41,294 nucleotides of DNA, from contig CAMVRM010000028.1 of the NCBI GenBank assembly GCA_947169885.1, positions 1 to 41,294 on the forward strand, written 5' to 3'. Positions 30,698 to 40,977 of the stretch are shown here, piece by piece. Made by a program: the position numbers and the translations under genes. How positions within the stretch are numbered: the stretch's first letter is position 1; the number at the start of each line of letters is the position of its first letter. Below the pieces are notes generated by a model. The model saw only the letters and a list, made by a program, of their open reading frames with translations. It searched no databases and was not told where the DNA came from. Source of the stretch: an uncultured Ruminococcus sp. Lineage in GTDB: Bacteria; Bacillota; Clostridia; Oscillospirales; Ruminococcaceae.

Positions 30698-32485
30698 ATG
30701 GATACCGAAAGCATCAATAAATTATACGGTTCTGCACAGAAGTTCATCGACAAGCTGTTCAACGGAGCAGGAGGTCATGCGGCATTTGCGGAAACCAGAT
30801 TCGTTGTTCTTGATGAAAGCGAAGATAATAAACTCAGCACACTATATAATTCGCTTTCCTTGTACGAAAAAAATAACTGCAAGGTCATGTATATAAACCG
30901 TGAAAATGCAGATCGGGCTGACGAATGGACTCCTGCGATCGAACACCAACTGCTCGGAGTAGGAGACAAAAAGCCAAACATTATCCTCATAACGGAATTT
31001 CGTGAAACGGCGCTCATCGAAAACTTCATCAAAAGACTTAACGCAAGATTCAGGACGGTCGCTATCGGCAGAGCAGGCGCAAAACTGAGCAACTGCGTTC
31101 ACTTGAAGATAATAAGACTTATCGACACTACCTACACCGAAAAAGACAGGAAGTTCATACCACAGCTTGCCGGGATATTGCATAAACAGTTCAGGATCGA
31201 AAATGACCCTAACAGAGTGTACTTCCCTGAGTGCGCAGTCGCACATATGCTCAAAGAGAACCCCTCACTTCTCAGCCGAAAATTGTTCCTTGCAGGCACG
31301 ATCGGTCAGGATCACTTAGGTCCCGGAGTTGATTTCTTTAAAGCCGCAGAGCCTGAGCTGTTCAAAGAGGACGATTACCCGTGGATAGATGTGAGCATCG
31401 AAAAGGGCGACAAGAACAGAATGCTCGTTTTTGCACTTCTCAAAAACGCCATTGATAAAATGAGAAATGCGAAAGACACCACCATCAAAAACAACTTGAA
31501 AAGCATTCCTTTCGCAAGTCTTTGTGAGTCCTTATCGGTCTGCGGAGGCTACGGCACAGATCCTTCTCTGATAAATAAGAAAATAATAGAAAACCAGCGC
31601 TACGCTCCGAATCCCATCGGTGAGTGGAACGAGCCTGAGCCTGTTCAGAACGATGACACAAAGAGCGCACTCTTTAATGGTCTTATAAATCTAATGTGGG
31701 ACGGAACTGCGGGAAATATCACAGATGAAACAACTCACACTCAGAATCCGAATGCTTCACAGCTTATGGCTGAGTGGTTCGCAATTTCCTACTGCCGTGA
31801 ACATCCGCTTGAAGAATTCATAAAACTCTATTACCACAAAGCGGCAAAACTGTATAACGAACAGAACCCTACTTCAAGAAATCCGCTCCCCGGATCAGCC
31901 AATTTCATCACACTCATGGATGATATGTACAAGATCTTCAATGATAAGCTTTCGGCTATGGGCAACGATCAGGACGATAACCTTGCTCCGTGGGCTGAAG
32001 TAATAAAAAAATATCACTCCACGCTCACAAAACAGTATATTGAATATATCTACGGCAATGCAGAATATACCCTTGATGATATAAACGAGTTCCTTACAGA
32101 CGAACTCAACGAACACGGTATCCCTCCTGTCGGAGGCGCAGGCGGCGGCATTGATCCTTTTGGTGACATCGACATAGACCCGTTTGCTGATATGCCTGTC
32201 ATCGAGCAGATAGTGAACTATATATCCAGCGAAGACCCGAACGTTTATCACAATATTGCTATGAATATCACAGCCATAAAAGGTATGCTCCAAGATCTTG
32301 CCGCAAGGCTTGTCGGTATTGCAGGCGGTCCTGCTTTCCTTGACATACACCAAATGATAGGCTTAGGTCTTGTCAACTGCACGACCCCGTTCAATTATAA
32401 CTTTGAGCAGATAGCTGTCAACTCCTATTATCTTGACAGCACAAGGCTGTTCACTTTTCAGGGCATAGACACGGAGGAGGATTAA
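30698..32485 (+). CDS. Unrecognised 595-residue cytosolic protein of the system
   Basis: I do not recognise a family. The N-terminal 170 residues or so show an alternating strand/helix pattern (RFVVLDES, CKVMYINREN, PNIILITEF, RTVAIGRAG), compatible with a Rossmann-like fold without a visible P-loop. The middle contains a Gly-rich GTIGQDHLGPG, and near residue 490 there is a GGAGGGIDPFGDIDIDPF linker before a C-terminal helical part. No signal peptide or membrane segment is seen. AAGGGGG seven bases before the ATG at 30698 sets the start. The next gene begins four bases after the stop, so it is certainly cotranscribed with the GTPase module and may act as an adaptor for the tubulin-like protein. 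Confidence 0.7.
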   Translation: MDTESINKLYGSAQKFIDKLFNGAGGHAAFAETRFVVLDESEDNKLSTLYNSLSLYEKNNCKVMYINRENADRADEWTPAIEHQLLGVGDKKPNIILITEFRETALIENFIKRLNARFRTVAIGRAGAKLSNCVHLKIIRLIDTTYTEKDRKFIPQLAGILHKQFRIENDPNRVYFPECAVAHMLKENPSLLSRKLFLAGTIGQDHLGPGVDFFKAAEPELFKEDDYPWIDVSIEKGDKNRMLVFALLKNAIDKMRNAKDTTIKNNLKSIPFASLCESLSVCGGYGTDPSLINKKIIENQRYAPNPIGEWNEPEPVQNDDTKSALFNGLINLMWDGTAGNITDETTHTQNPNASQLMAEWFAISYCREHPLEEFIKLYYHKAAKLYNEQNPTSRNPLPGSANFITLMDDMYKIFNDKLSAMGNDQDDNLAPWAEVIKKYHSTLTKQYIEYIYGNAEYTLDDINEFLTDELNEHGIPPVGGAGGGIDPFGDIDIDPFADMPVIEQIVNYISSEDPNVYHNIAMNITAIKGMLQDLAARLVGIAGGPAFLDIHQMIGLGLVNCTTPFNYNFEQIAVNSYYLDSTRLFTFQGIDTEED

Positions 32486-32488
32486 AGT

Positions 32489-33172
32489 ATGGAGATATTC
32501 AGTTACAGAGAAAAGCAGCTCACGATAAACAGTGCGGAATACTGCAAGTCGATAGGACTGAATGCTTATGAGAGCCGCCTTGTTGAATTTCTTGACGAAA
32601 ACCTGAGCATAAGCGAAACGCTGTCAGAAGTTTTTGACATCGGAAAGATGAGCAAAAAAGAATCAGCCGTGCTTTATGTTTACAGGCAGGGACTTCACCG
32701 CCTTACACTTAAAACATATCCCGAGGGCGAGATCATAGACTGTGTTTATATAAACGATACAAACGGCAGCCGCTACTATATCCCCATAAAATTGGAGCAT
32801 TACAAGGATAAACTCTTAGTCACCGTCAACCCCACTCCCAGCCTTAACGATGCACAGCCGGAAGCGGCAAAAAGAGTGTTCGTACAGCCCGATATGGTAA
32901 GCTTTGAAATGAACGGTCTGACGTTCTATCTTTACACACGTATCAAAACTCAGGAAAATAAGGTCATAAAAGGTATGCCCCCCAACAACGGTTCGCAGTT
33001 CACTCTGCCGCCGCTCGATAATATAGAATTCAACAGGACCCCTACCTATAAGATACCGCTGTTTGAAAAGAACGGCTATCCTGCAAGGATACTGTCACAG
33101 GGCATAAACGGCGATGACAGAACTCAGGATCTTATGATAGATGTTACGGTAATTTCATCGGAAAGGAGATAG
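32489..33172 (+). CDS. Unrecognised 227-residue protein of the system
   Basis: The product is mainly beta-strand rich after a helical N-terminal 70 residues. It has short repeated Tyr- and Leu-containing strands (YIPIKLEHYKDKLLVTV; LTFYLYTRIKTQ) and a final DLMIDVTVISSERR. No catalytic motif, membrane segment or signal peptide is visible. A GGAGGAGG sequence overlaps the end of the previous gene, so translation is tightly linked to it. The size and fold impression would fit a small adaptor between the 595-residue protein and the GTPase, but this is only inferred from gene order. Confidence 0.65.
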   Translation: MEIFSYREKQLTINSAEYCKSIGLNAYESRLVEFLDENLSISETLSEVFDIGKMSKKESAVLYVYRQGLHRLTLKTYPEGEIIDCVYINDTNGSRYYIPIKLEHYKDKLLVTVNPTPSLNDAQPEAAKRVFVQPDMVSFEMNGLTFYLYTRIKTQENKVIKGMPPNNGSQFTLPPLDNIEFNRTPTYKIPLFEKNGYPARILSQGINGDDRTQDLMIDVTVISSERR

Positions 33173-33181
33173 CTTACTCAA

Positions 33182-36100
33182 ATGAAAAACGCAAATGCAA
33201 ACAAACGCAAACGCTTAGGAGCGCCTCCTCCTCCGCCTCCCCCTAAAATGGAGCATACACCCGAAACTGCCGCACCACCCCCTCAGAAAAAAACGAACGG
33301 CTATCCTTTCTACTGCCCGACCTGCGGCATGGAACAGAATCTTGAAAAGGACTTTCTTATTTCGCTTTCCTCTATATTTGATAATGGTCATACAAACGAC
33401 GACCTTATCTTCCTGCTCATGAACAGCGATATTGAGATAGATGAGGACTATTTCAGCAGAGTCAACACCGACCCCGTGTTTGATAAGCTCACAAATCACT
33501 ATAAATATCTTGCTCAGAACAACCAAAGTTCAGTGCCTCAGAACATCGAGTTTGCAAACGGCATAGATCAGCCGCTGATCTTTGATTCTGCCGAACCGTT
33601 CAGTGCAGATCCGCTTGGCGATATGCCCACACAGTTTGAGGACGAAACAGCTTTTCCCGTTGGAGATACTCCCCCCCAGCCTGCTGATGCCGCCACCGCC
33701 GAAACAACATATGAACCGAACAAGATATTCGTCACGGACGATACTGAGGACTTCAATTTTTCGCAGGAAGTATTCGGTTCGGACAGCTCTGATCCGGAAA
33801 ATACCGAATCAGACAACAGTTTGCCTTTTGATACCATGGGAGACAATATCCTTGGTGATGCGAACGATCTGTTCCCGACAGGTCCTGCCGACAATGACCC
33901 TCTGAACAACGGCAGCACGGCAATAAACAATGATCCTCTTTTCACTCAGAATAATCTTAACGAAGAATTTGAAAAGGTGATCTATGACCTGAACCAGAAC
34001 AGCAAACAGCGTAATTACTTTAATGCACATGGCATTTTCTTTGACATGGAAGACCCCGAAAAGCTGAAAAACTGCGAAAAATTCGTATGGATAGAATCGT
34101 TCCTCAAAGCTTTCAGCGAACTTTCATTCGAGATCGACTTAGACGGTGTTGCGGTATATAATCCCATAATCGCAAGACTTATCTCAACCGGACTTGTGCC
34201 TTTTGAGAACGGAAAATTCAATGTCAACATATCATTTGACTTCAAGACGCTCTTTACAGAACAAAACATCAATGCAATCTACAAAAGGATAAGAGAGATA
34301 AGGCTCGATTCAGAAAATGCACTTGAAAGAACAATGAAGATCGTTGATATGATGGGTTCTGTCAAGCGCTGTGTCATCAGGTTCGATTCTTCGCTGCTCA
34401 CTCTTAACCAGTATCTCGAACCGAACCTCAATAGTGTGTTCCCTCAGTACCCCGGATCGGCGATATTCTCCGACAAAAAAGTATCGAGAAGAATTTGCTC
34501 CAACTGCTGTTCGGGTATCCCCTATTACTCGGGACTTATAAAGCAGTCTATAATCTCGTTTATCGGTATGCCTGCAAGCGGTAAATCCACCATTATCGAT
34601 GCGGTTTACAGCAAGCTGAAAGACACTGCGAGCATCTATACCAATATCCTCTATACAAAGATAAGCGAAGAAGACCATGACATGGCAAGGTACAATATAA
34701 GGCGCAGGGAAGCAGAGGAAGACCTGCTCACCAACCGTAAGACAGACCTTAATCAGAACCCCTCGCTGTCTGTAATGGTTGCAAAGCGCAAGGGCGATAA
34801 CGAATTTGAAGATGGGATACTCTTTACCTTTGTTGATATTCCCGGTGAAGTGTTCATGGCACAAAGAGCTGTCGCCGAAGCAGGCTCAGAGAACAATTTC
34901 AGGTACTTTAAACGCTTCAAAATAATGTCAAAGAGCGATCTGCTGAACATTGTTATCGCAAGTGAACAGCTCTATGCCGACAATGATGCAAGAAACACCG
35001 AGAACGCCGCCGCAATGGCACTCAACGATTTTGATGATTTCTACGATGCCTGCGATTTCTTCCGCCTGAGATATCTTAACGAAAACAGCAGACCCGTACC
35101 TGTATCGTTCATTCTGTCAAAGATAGATGCGATCGAGCCTGAGAGCAACCAAAATGACCTGAATCATCAGGCAGACGGCGCTCCCAACTACAAGCGTGAG
35201 AACTATTATATACACAAGGACGCTATGGGTCACACCAGCTACATCTGGAAAACTCACACATCCTCACTCCAGCGAAACAGAAATAATATGAAGAATTTCA
35301 TGGAGATAACCAAAGTCGCAGCCATGTTCGATGCACTCAAAGCTGACCCGAAGTTCAACCTGTGGACACAGCCGAACCCTGCGCTCGACCTTGAAAGTGA
35401 TGACCCGAAAAACGGCTACATCAATGCAGGAAGACTTATCTCTATGCAGAAGACTGCTCACGAAATATCCAACTACGTCTGCGCTGAATACGAGGACAGC
35501 ATCAGAAGCCTGTTCCAGCTGTTCGACCCCGGCAGGATAGATTATTCCGATCTGCCCATATTCCCTATCTCGCCTTTCGGTTTCTACGGCGCAAGGAACT
35601 ATTGGGAAGTCGACGGTCAGACAAAGCGCAAAGGCTTGGAGAGCCGCTTTAACCAACTGAGCAATAAACAGCTCGAAATGCTGATAGACATTTGCAGGAA
35701 TGAGAACTCTTTCAAAACAGCGCTTGAATCAAATATCGCCGACAAGAATACCGCTTCGGCACTCAGGCTCATGGTCAACTGCGAAAAAAACAATCCGACA
35801 ATGAACAAAGAAAAGATATTCGACACACAGCGTCAGAATGTTATCAGGATCTCAAACCGCTTCCTGCTCGCTTATGCCGCAAAACTGCTCAAAGGCGATA
35901 AAGTTCACTACGAATTTACCGACAGTCAGATAAGCGACCTTGACAGAGCGCTCTCTGAAAGCTGGGAGGTCATGCTTGAAGATGCCGAAACTATCGACAC
36001 ATTCAGCAGTTTTGCTTCTAAGATAACCGAAACACTCAATAATGCTGTCAACAATGCTCCTCTTATTCTTCTCAGACCCGATCAGGTACTCAAAACTACT

Positions 36101-36856
36101 TCCACTATAACCTATAACGCCAACACAGGTGTTTCGCTCTATGACCAGCTGATAAGCGAGGGAATAGTCACAGAACTTGAGACCGCCCAGCAGTTGTCTC
36201 TTATTGCATTCTTCAAGCTGTTCTTTATGGACTACATGAAAAAGACAGACTATATTGATGATGATTTCTACAAAATGGCAGTACTCATGGCAGAGCATTG
36301 CATCGCTGACGATATTCCCCAACTTGAAAAAATGTATGACAGCGCTAAGATATACACCGATGAACAGCTTGACCTTATCAGGCGATTCGATGAATTCAAA
36401 ATAAATGAAGAAAACGTTGTCAGCGCTATCGGCGATGCGTACAAAGGTCTAAACATGAACAAGACCCCCTACGGCTTGGATTACCTTATCTTCTGGATAA
36501 TGATACTTTCCGGACGGCTCGATTATCTTTGCCTTGATACCTATCGTGAAAGCGAACTCAAAGAATTCATCATCGCAAACCGTGAGGAAAAGCGCAGGAA
36601 CTGTTTCCGCCGTCCTAACTTCACAACTGCTAACTGCGCTCAGATCGAAGCAATAGCCAACAAGATAGACAAGATAAGCAAAGACGAGCGCACAGCTATC
36701 GAAGAAAGAAACGCCTGCCGAACTCTTCAGCGCAAACTTTTCTACTTCAACCGTCCCTACAAACAGCTTAAATACTTCATCAACTACTCCAAAGCTGAAA
36801 AGCAAAGACTTGAAGAAGAACGCCGAAAGATAATAGAGCAGAACCCGTGCTTCTGA
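33182..36856 (+). CDS. Large zinc-ribbon P-loop GTPase (DO-GTPase-like)
   Basis: The 1224-residue product starts with a Pro-rich tail (PPPPPPP, 15-21) and a CPTC pair at 45-48 (YCPTCGMEQ). A long acidic, low-complexity insert follows (about 130-270). A second Cys pair (ICSNCC) near 438-442 lies directly before the GTPase domain. The GTPase motifs are Walker A GMPASGKST (about 461-469), G3 DIPGE (about 553-557, in FTFVDIPGEVF) and an SKID G4-like motif near 646. The last 500 or so residues are helical. The layout recalls the 'double-GTPase' (DO-GTPase) families from conflict-system studies; the match is from memory. It has no membrane segment. Its partner is probably the GAP1-like protein encoded next, 31 bases downstream. 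Confidence 0.8.
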   Translation: MKNANANKRKRLGAPPPPPPPKMEHTPETAAPPPQKKTNGYPFYCPTCGMEQNLEKDFLISLSSIFDNGHTNDDLIFLLMNSDIEIDEDYFSRVNTDPVFDKLTNHYKYLAQNNQSSVPQNIEFANGIDQPLIFDSAEPFSADPLGDMPTQFEDETAFPVGDTPPQPADAATAETTYEPNKIFVTDDTEDFNFSQEVFGSDSSDPENTESDNSLPFDTMGDNILGDANDLFPTGPADNDPLNNGSTAINNDPLFTQNNLNEEFEKVIYDLNQNSKQRNYFNAHGIFFDMEDPEKLKNCEKFVWIESFLKAFSELSFEIDLDGVAVYNPIIARLISTGLVPFENGKFNVNISFDFKTLFTEQNINAIYKRIREIRLDSENALERTMKIVDMMGSVKRCVIRFDSSLLTLNQYLEPNLNSVFPQYPGSAIFSDKKVSRRICSNCCSGIPYYSGLIKQSIISFIGMPASGKSTIIDAVYSKLKDTASIYTNILYTKISEEDHDMARYNIRRREAEEDLLTNRKTDLNQNPSLSVMVAKRKGDNEFEDGILFTFVDIPGEVFMAQRAVAEAGSENNFRYFKRFKIMSKSDLLNIVIASEQLYADNDARNTENAAAMALNDFDDFYDACDFFRLRYLNENSRPVPVSFILSKIDAIEPESNQNDLNHQADGAPNYKRENYYIHKDAMGHTSYIWKTHTSSLQRNRNNMKNFMEITKVAAMFDALKADPKFNLWTQPNPALDLESDDPKNGYINAGRLISMQKTAHEISNYVCAEYEDSIRSLFQLFDPGRIDYSDLPIFPISPFGFYGARNYWEVDGQTKRKGLESRFNQLSNKQLEMLIDICRNENSFKTALESNIADKNTASALRLMVNCEKNNPTMNKEKIFDTQRQNVIRISNRFLLAYAAKLLKGDKVHYEFTDSQISDLDRALSESWEVMLEDAETIDTFSSFASKITETLNNAVNNAPLILLRPDQVLKTTSTITYNANTGVSLYDQLISEGIVTELETAQQLSLIAFFKLFFMDYMKKTDYIDDDFYKMAVLMAEHCIADDIPQLEKMYDSAKIYTDEQLDLIRRFDEFKINEENVVSAIGDAYKGLNMNKTPYGLDYLIFWIMILSGRLDYLCLDTYRESELKEFIIANREEKRRNCFRRPNFTTANCAQIEAIANKIDKISKDERTAIEERNACRTLQRKLFYFNRPYKQLKYFINYSKAEKQRLEEERRKIIEQNPCF

Positions 36857-36887
36857 CAAATAAATTTTTTTAGAAAGGAGTGATAGC

Positions 36888-39554
36888 GTGAGCAATCTTC
36901 TATACGGCGATATTGACGGTCAGGAACAGCCGGTGTTCAACAACACCGAAGTCAAGACCGAAATGATCTCTGCTATCTACACCGCCTGCAACAGCCGAAT
37001 GGCAGGCTACTGCCCTGTCAACACGAAAAAAGGCATATGGTATTTCACTGAAAGATACAATTCAAGAGGCGGCGGTTTCCTCAGCGCAGAAGTTGCTGAC
37101 TTTACTATCTCCCCACTTGACACCCTTTTAAAGACAGGCTTTCATAACTCGGCTGAATTTGAACAGCACAGCGCCGCAGGAACTAACAGGCTGTCCATAA
37201 CAGGAACAAAGCTCCCCGATAGATCTCACGCTCTGATCATAATCAAAAAAATGCTCGATGCCGTTGCAACACGTCAGACAGTGTGGCTGACATTCAACAA
37301 CAGCGGCATTTCGGATTCAAACTATATCGCAATGTGTCTGGGCTATTCAAGAAGGCTCATATCAGTTCTGCCGTCAAGGCTCCAGCCGCTCATTTCATTT
37401 GCCTGCAACATCACCACCATGAATTTCAACGGATTCAGTTCCACTCTTTCGTACATCTCGCCGAAATACTTAGAAGCAATGGGGCAGGGTGCGGCTCAGA
37501 TAAGAAACAGGATAATCAACTGCGACAGCCCGATAAACGGTGTACCCTCTGTTGAGGAATTTGTCCAGTTCTTAGCGATAATCGTTGCAGGTGCGACCCC
37601 TGCTCAGAATGAGTATTACAAAAAAGTCATCACCACCATGGACAGATACATCAAATTCGATGTTATTATCCGCAAGCCGTCTGACATTGCAATGCTCAAT
37701 ACTCTCTTCAAGTTTGTGCAGATAAGCCTGAAAAAAGAGCCTAACCCCCGAAATTATCTTGTGCTGTTCAGTCAGCTGAGGAACTTCGAGAGCTTTGACT
37801 TTCAGGCTGACAACCTGACAAAACAGCTTGAACAGATGTATCAGAAGATCAGGGCAGCGGAAGCCGCCAAACAGCAGACCGCACCCAAACCTCAGCAAGC
37901 CCCTGTTCAACAACAGCAGCCACCTGTTCAGCCAATACAGCCACAGTCTGTGCAGAATTCTGATAATAATAATATACCGCCAAAAATCAACAGTGAAAAG
38001 AATGATGCGATCGATCTGGGGCAGAAATATTTTAAAGCGCTCGAAGAGCAGGGCGCAATTTTAGAAAAGATCTCCTTGCTCAAAGATAGGATCGGAGAAA
38101 TTGAAGACGAGATCGAAGCACTGAATAATGAACAAAGACATATCGAAAATGAGATCAACCAAAAGAATGAACAACTAAGAGTTCAGGAATTTGACATTTC
38201 CGATAAAAGAAACCATTTTGTCGAAAAATGCTGTGATGTTATCGAAAAGGCAAAACAGACCGAAGAACTGACCGGAACACCTGTGACTGAACCTATCATC
38301 AGAGAATTGGAAAACAACGGTTTCCAAAGAAATTGGTATGACACATATGTTCAGAGCCGAAACAACCAGCAGTCTCAGACAGACAGACCTACCACCGGCA
38401 AGAGACAGTACAAAACATCTTCTCTGCCAAAGCCTAAGCTCGCTGATGAGCCGCAGTTGAACAACGGCTACGGCTATAATGCTAACAACAACGGCTACGG
38501 AAACAACAACAGCGGCTATGGCTTTGGCAATAACATCAACAATTTCGGCAACAGCAAAAACAACGACTTTAATTATAACGCTGTATTCCCTCAAAAAAAC
38601 AACAGCAGCAGCCTTATGATGGACGATGTACAGCCTGCACCCCCTGACCCGAATGCGGAGCTGATCAAGGAATGTATCGACAAACTTCATGGTATTGTCG
38701 AGCATATAACCCAAAGTAATGAATATGCGCTTTCGGTCGATACCTCAGTAGCTAAGATCGATCCGACTAACAGAAGTTTTGAAACCGCTAAGAATAAGTC
38801 ATGGATATACAGAATTTATGGAATATTTGATTATCCGGTCGAGAAAAATGAGAAATTATTCAGGTTCGACACTAAAAACTTCTATCAGAATTTTGAATAT
38901 CAATTCTATTATCAGCTGCCAAGAGGCGGAGATACAAAAAAAAGAAACAAATACGTAAAGGAATGCAGCAAATCTATATTCAGTCAAGCAGAACAGCTGA
39001 CACTTCTTCTCTTTATTGAAGAACTGATGAAGTATACTTATAATAACGATGAGTATATCACCTGCGCCTTATTTCAAAAGGGTGAAGAAAATAAGATCAG
39101 ACGCTCTCAGTTTCTGAATATCGGTAGCTTTGCTTTAAGGTTCATGATGAACGAAAAAATCAGCGAAGTCAAAAATTGCTTCGATGATCTCAACGATTAT
39201 GTTAACGAGCAAGCTGAGAACCAAATTCCTATGAAGCTTGCATTTTTCTCATTTGTTGATTATATCGCAAACGGTGTTACTTTGAGTATGGCAAAAAAAT
39301 ATAGCTATGATGACAGAGAAGGCATACAATCAAGTCTTATGGACGAATTTTCAGAATATCATCTTTATGATAAAATTATACTCGCTGCACGTTTTGCCGA
39401 TCTTATCGATGATATAGAAAACTATGATGAGCTTGATCTGGATTTTGAAATTTCTGGGCGCACAAAATTCATCTTCCCTAAAAAATTCGATGACGACAGA
39501 AGCGATCAGCTTCTTCCCGAACTTCTGAAAAAACTCAGGAAAAAGCGCAGATAA
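36888..39554 (+). CDS. GTPase-associated (GAP1-like) protein with Q/N-rich and coiled-coil linkers
   Basis: The 888-residue product starts with GTG; AAAGGAG lies seven bases upstream. The first 300 residues resemble, from memory, the N-terminal and middle domains of 'GTPase-associated protein 1' found beside DO-GTPase genes (SNLLYGDIDGQEQPVF; LPSRLQPLISFACNITTM). Then come a Gln/Pro-rich linker (about 322-360), a coiled coil (about 390-435) and an Asn/Gly/Tyr-rich prion-like stretch (about 523-565). The C-terminal helical domain has about 300 residues. Base composition changes within the gene: sampled lines give about 42-47% GC near 37.0-37.4 kb but about 28-35% GC at 39.0-39.4 kb, which suggests a C-terminal part of different origin. 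Confidence 0.7.
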   Translation: MSNLLYGDIDGQEQPVFNNTEVKTEMISAIYTACNSRMAGYCPVNTKKGIWYFTERYNSRGGGFLSAEVADFTISPLDTLLKTGFHNSAEFEQHSAAGTNRLSITGTKLPDRSHALIIIKKMLDAVATRQTVWLTFNNSGISDSNYIAMCLGYSRRLISVLPSRLQPLISFACNITTMNFNGFSSTLSYISPKYLEAMGQGAAQIRNRIINCDSPINGVPSVEEFVQFLAIIVAGATPAQNEYYKKVITTMDRYIKFDVIIRKPSDIAMLNTLFKFVQISLKKEPNPRNYLVLFSQLRNFESFDFQADNLTKQLEQMYQKIRAAEAAKQQTAPKPQQAPVQQQQPPVQPIQPQSVQNSDNNNIPPKINSEKNDAIDLGQKYFKALEEQGAILEKISLLKDRIGEIEDEIEALNNEQRHIENEINQKNEQLRVQEFDISDKRNHFVEKCCDVIEKAKQTEELTGTPVTEPIIRELENNGFQRNWYDTYVQSRNNQQSQTDRPTTGKRQYKTSSLPKPKLADEPQLNNGYGYNANNNGYGNNNSGYGFGNNINNFGNSKNNDFNYNAVFPQKNNSSSLMMDDVQPAPPDPNAELIKECIDKLHGIVEHITQSNEYALSVDTSVAKIDPTNRSFETAKNKSWIYRIYGIFDYPVEKNEKLFRFDTKNFYQNFEYQFYYQLPRGGDTKKRNKYVKECSKSIFSQAEQLTLLLFIEELMKYTYNNDEYITCALFQKGEENKIRRSQFLNIGSFALRFMMNEKISEVKNCFDDLNDYVNEQAENQIPMKLAFFSFVDYIANGVTLSMAKKYSYDDREGIQSSLMDEFSEYHLYDKIILAARFADLIDDIENYDELDLDFEISGRTKFIFPKKFDDDRSDQLLPELLKKLRKKRR

Positions 39555-39575
39555 TAAAGTGTACGGAGGTCAAAA

Positions 39576-39980
39576 ATGCAAACTATATCAATAGACGGCG
39601 AGATCAACGATCTTCAATTCAATCCCAATGGCGAACGTGACCGTCTGACACGCTTCATCGGCACGTCATTCTATAATCAGGTGGACAGTCAGCAGATGTA
39701 CAGTATGCGGATATTGAACCGCCAAACAAAGCTAGAGGGCTATCACACAAACAGAAAAGATACTCTTGTTTATCACGTTTTGTTCTGCGGAAAGGTCGAT
39801 GAGGATCAAAGACCGTTTCTCAAAAACGGCACAAAGATAAAAATGAAAGCCCGACAGCAGTTCTTTAAAAACATATTCTGGGCAGACAGAAGCACTATCT
39901 CCATTTTTATCCCCGACGGCTCAAACAGCGGTCAGGGAAGATGGGAAAAGCTGAAACTCATGCTCGATGACAATGAATGA
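39576..39980 (+). CDS. Small unknown protein of the system
   Basis: The 134-residue product has no signal peptide or membrane segment. It is basic in the second half (KIKMKARQQFFKNIFWADRS) and has beta-strand character. No family is recognised. ACGGAGG precedes the ATG with normal spacing. It lies 21 bases after the GAP1-like gene and 18 bases before the membrane-protein gene, so it belongs to the operon. Confidence 0.65.
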   Translation: MQTISIDGEINDLQFNPNGERDRLTRFIGTSFYNQVDSQQMYSMRILNRQTKLEGYHTNRKDTLVYHVLFCGKVDEDQRPFLKNGTKIKMKARQQFFKNIFWADRSTISIFIPDGSNSGQGRWEKLKLMLDDNE

Positions 39981-39998
39981 TAAGGGGAGGAATAACTC

Positions 39999-40916
39999 TT
40001 GGGAATGATCGTTTTAGAAGTGGCAGCGCTTCTGCTTGTCTGGATACCTGTTTTATTCAGTCAGCTCAAACTGTTCCTGCTGCCTAATTTTTTCAGGAAC
40101 TTTATCAGGATAATCATTGCAGCCGCAAGTGTTCTGATGTTCACCCCGTTGGCAGTCAACTACGTTATGGGCGTGCTTTGCAAAAAATTCAATATACCGC
40201 TCGACACGGCAGACATGACCGACACTGACTTCCAAAAAACACGGTTAATGTTCATTGTCTTCGGCATACTGCTTGCACTCGGACTTGTACTCCTGCTGAG
40301 CTGCATCATCAAAAAGCCCGTACTCAGCACATGGTACGGCGAGGACGACGAAGAACTCCCCTACCCGTACCGCTGCGGCGTGAGCTGTGCATATACGTCG
40401 ATCTCCTGCTCGGTGATAATCGTCATAACGATCATTGCCTGCTTAAACGTCATAAGAGGTGCGTTCGCCGACCTGCAATTCAGCCTTGACTGGGTGAAAT
40501 TCGAGCATATGGGCGACCTGCTCTGGGACAGTGCGAACAAGCTCGTCAAGGGACTGTTAGCGCCCTTTGGATTTGTCGTTTCAAAATTATGGCCTGAAAG
40601 TCAGGACAGCGAAGTGACCAAATCACAGCTTCACGAACTCGCCGAACATCTTATTGCAAACAGCCGTTCGATAGTAACAGCCGCAATGATCTTTGCGTTC
40701 ATGTTCCTGCTGTTCTATGTATATTCAAGAGCGCTTGCGATAGCGGCAGTAGTAAAGCAGCATCAAGTCGGCATATCGTCAACAGGCACAATGATAATAA
40801 GCATCATCGGCATTCTGTTCAGCCTGATAAACATAGTAACGCTCATCGGCGTGATAACCTCATTCATCACCCACAAACCCCCGAAGAAAAAGTCACCATA
40901 CGCCGTGACAGACTGA
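39999..40916 (+). CDS. Six-helix integral membrane protein, last gene of the plus operon
   Basis: The 305-residue product has six hydrophobic segments (about 3-28, 33-55, 77-100, 125-150, 225-250, 258-285) and an amphipathic stretch between the fourth and fifth. No transporter or enzyme motif is evident. The start is TTG at 39999, with GGGGAGG eight bases upstream; an in-frame ATG two codons later is too far. A membrane channel or anchor at the end of an NTPase-sensor operon could be the output or docking component, but this is inference from position only. Confidence 0.7.
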   Translation: MGMIVLEVAALLLVWIPVLFSQLKLFLLPNFFRNFIRIIIAAASVLMFTPLAVNYVMGVLCKKFNIPLDTADMTDTDFQKTRLMFIVFGILLALGLVLLLSCIIKKPVLSTWYGEDDEELPYPYRCGVSCAYTSISCSVIIVITIIACLNVIRGAFADLQFSLDWVKFEHMGDLLWDSANKLVKGLLAPFGFVVSKLWPESQDSEVTKSQLHELAEHLIANSRSIVTAAMIFAFMFLLFYVYSRALAIAAVVKQHQVGISSTGTMIISIIGILFSLINIVTLIGVITSFITHKPPKKKSPYAVTD

Positions 40917-40935
40917 GTTCTGACGAAAATAACAA

Positions 40936-40977
40936 CTCCCCCATGCTTTGGAATGGAAAAGCGTGGGGGAGATTTTT
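40936..40977 (+). terminator. Strong terminator of the plus-strand system operon
   Basis: CTCCCCCATGCTTT (40936-40949) pairs with AAAGCGTGGGGGAG (40958-40971), 14 pairs with one G-T, followed by seven T. Confidence 0.95.
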
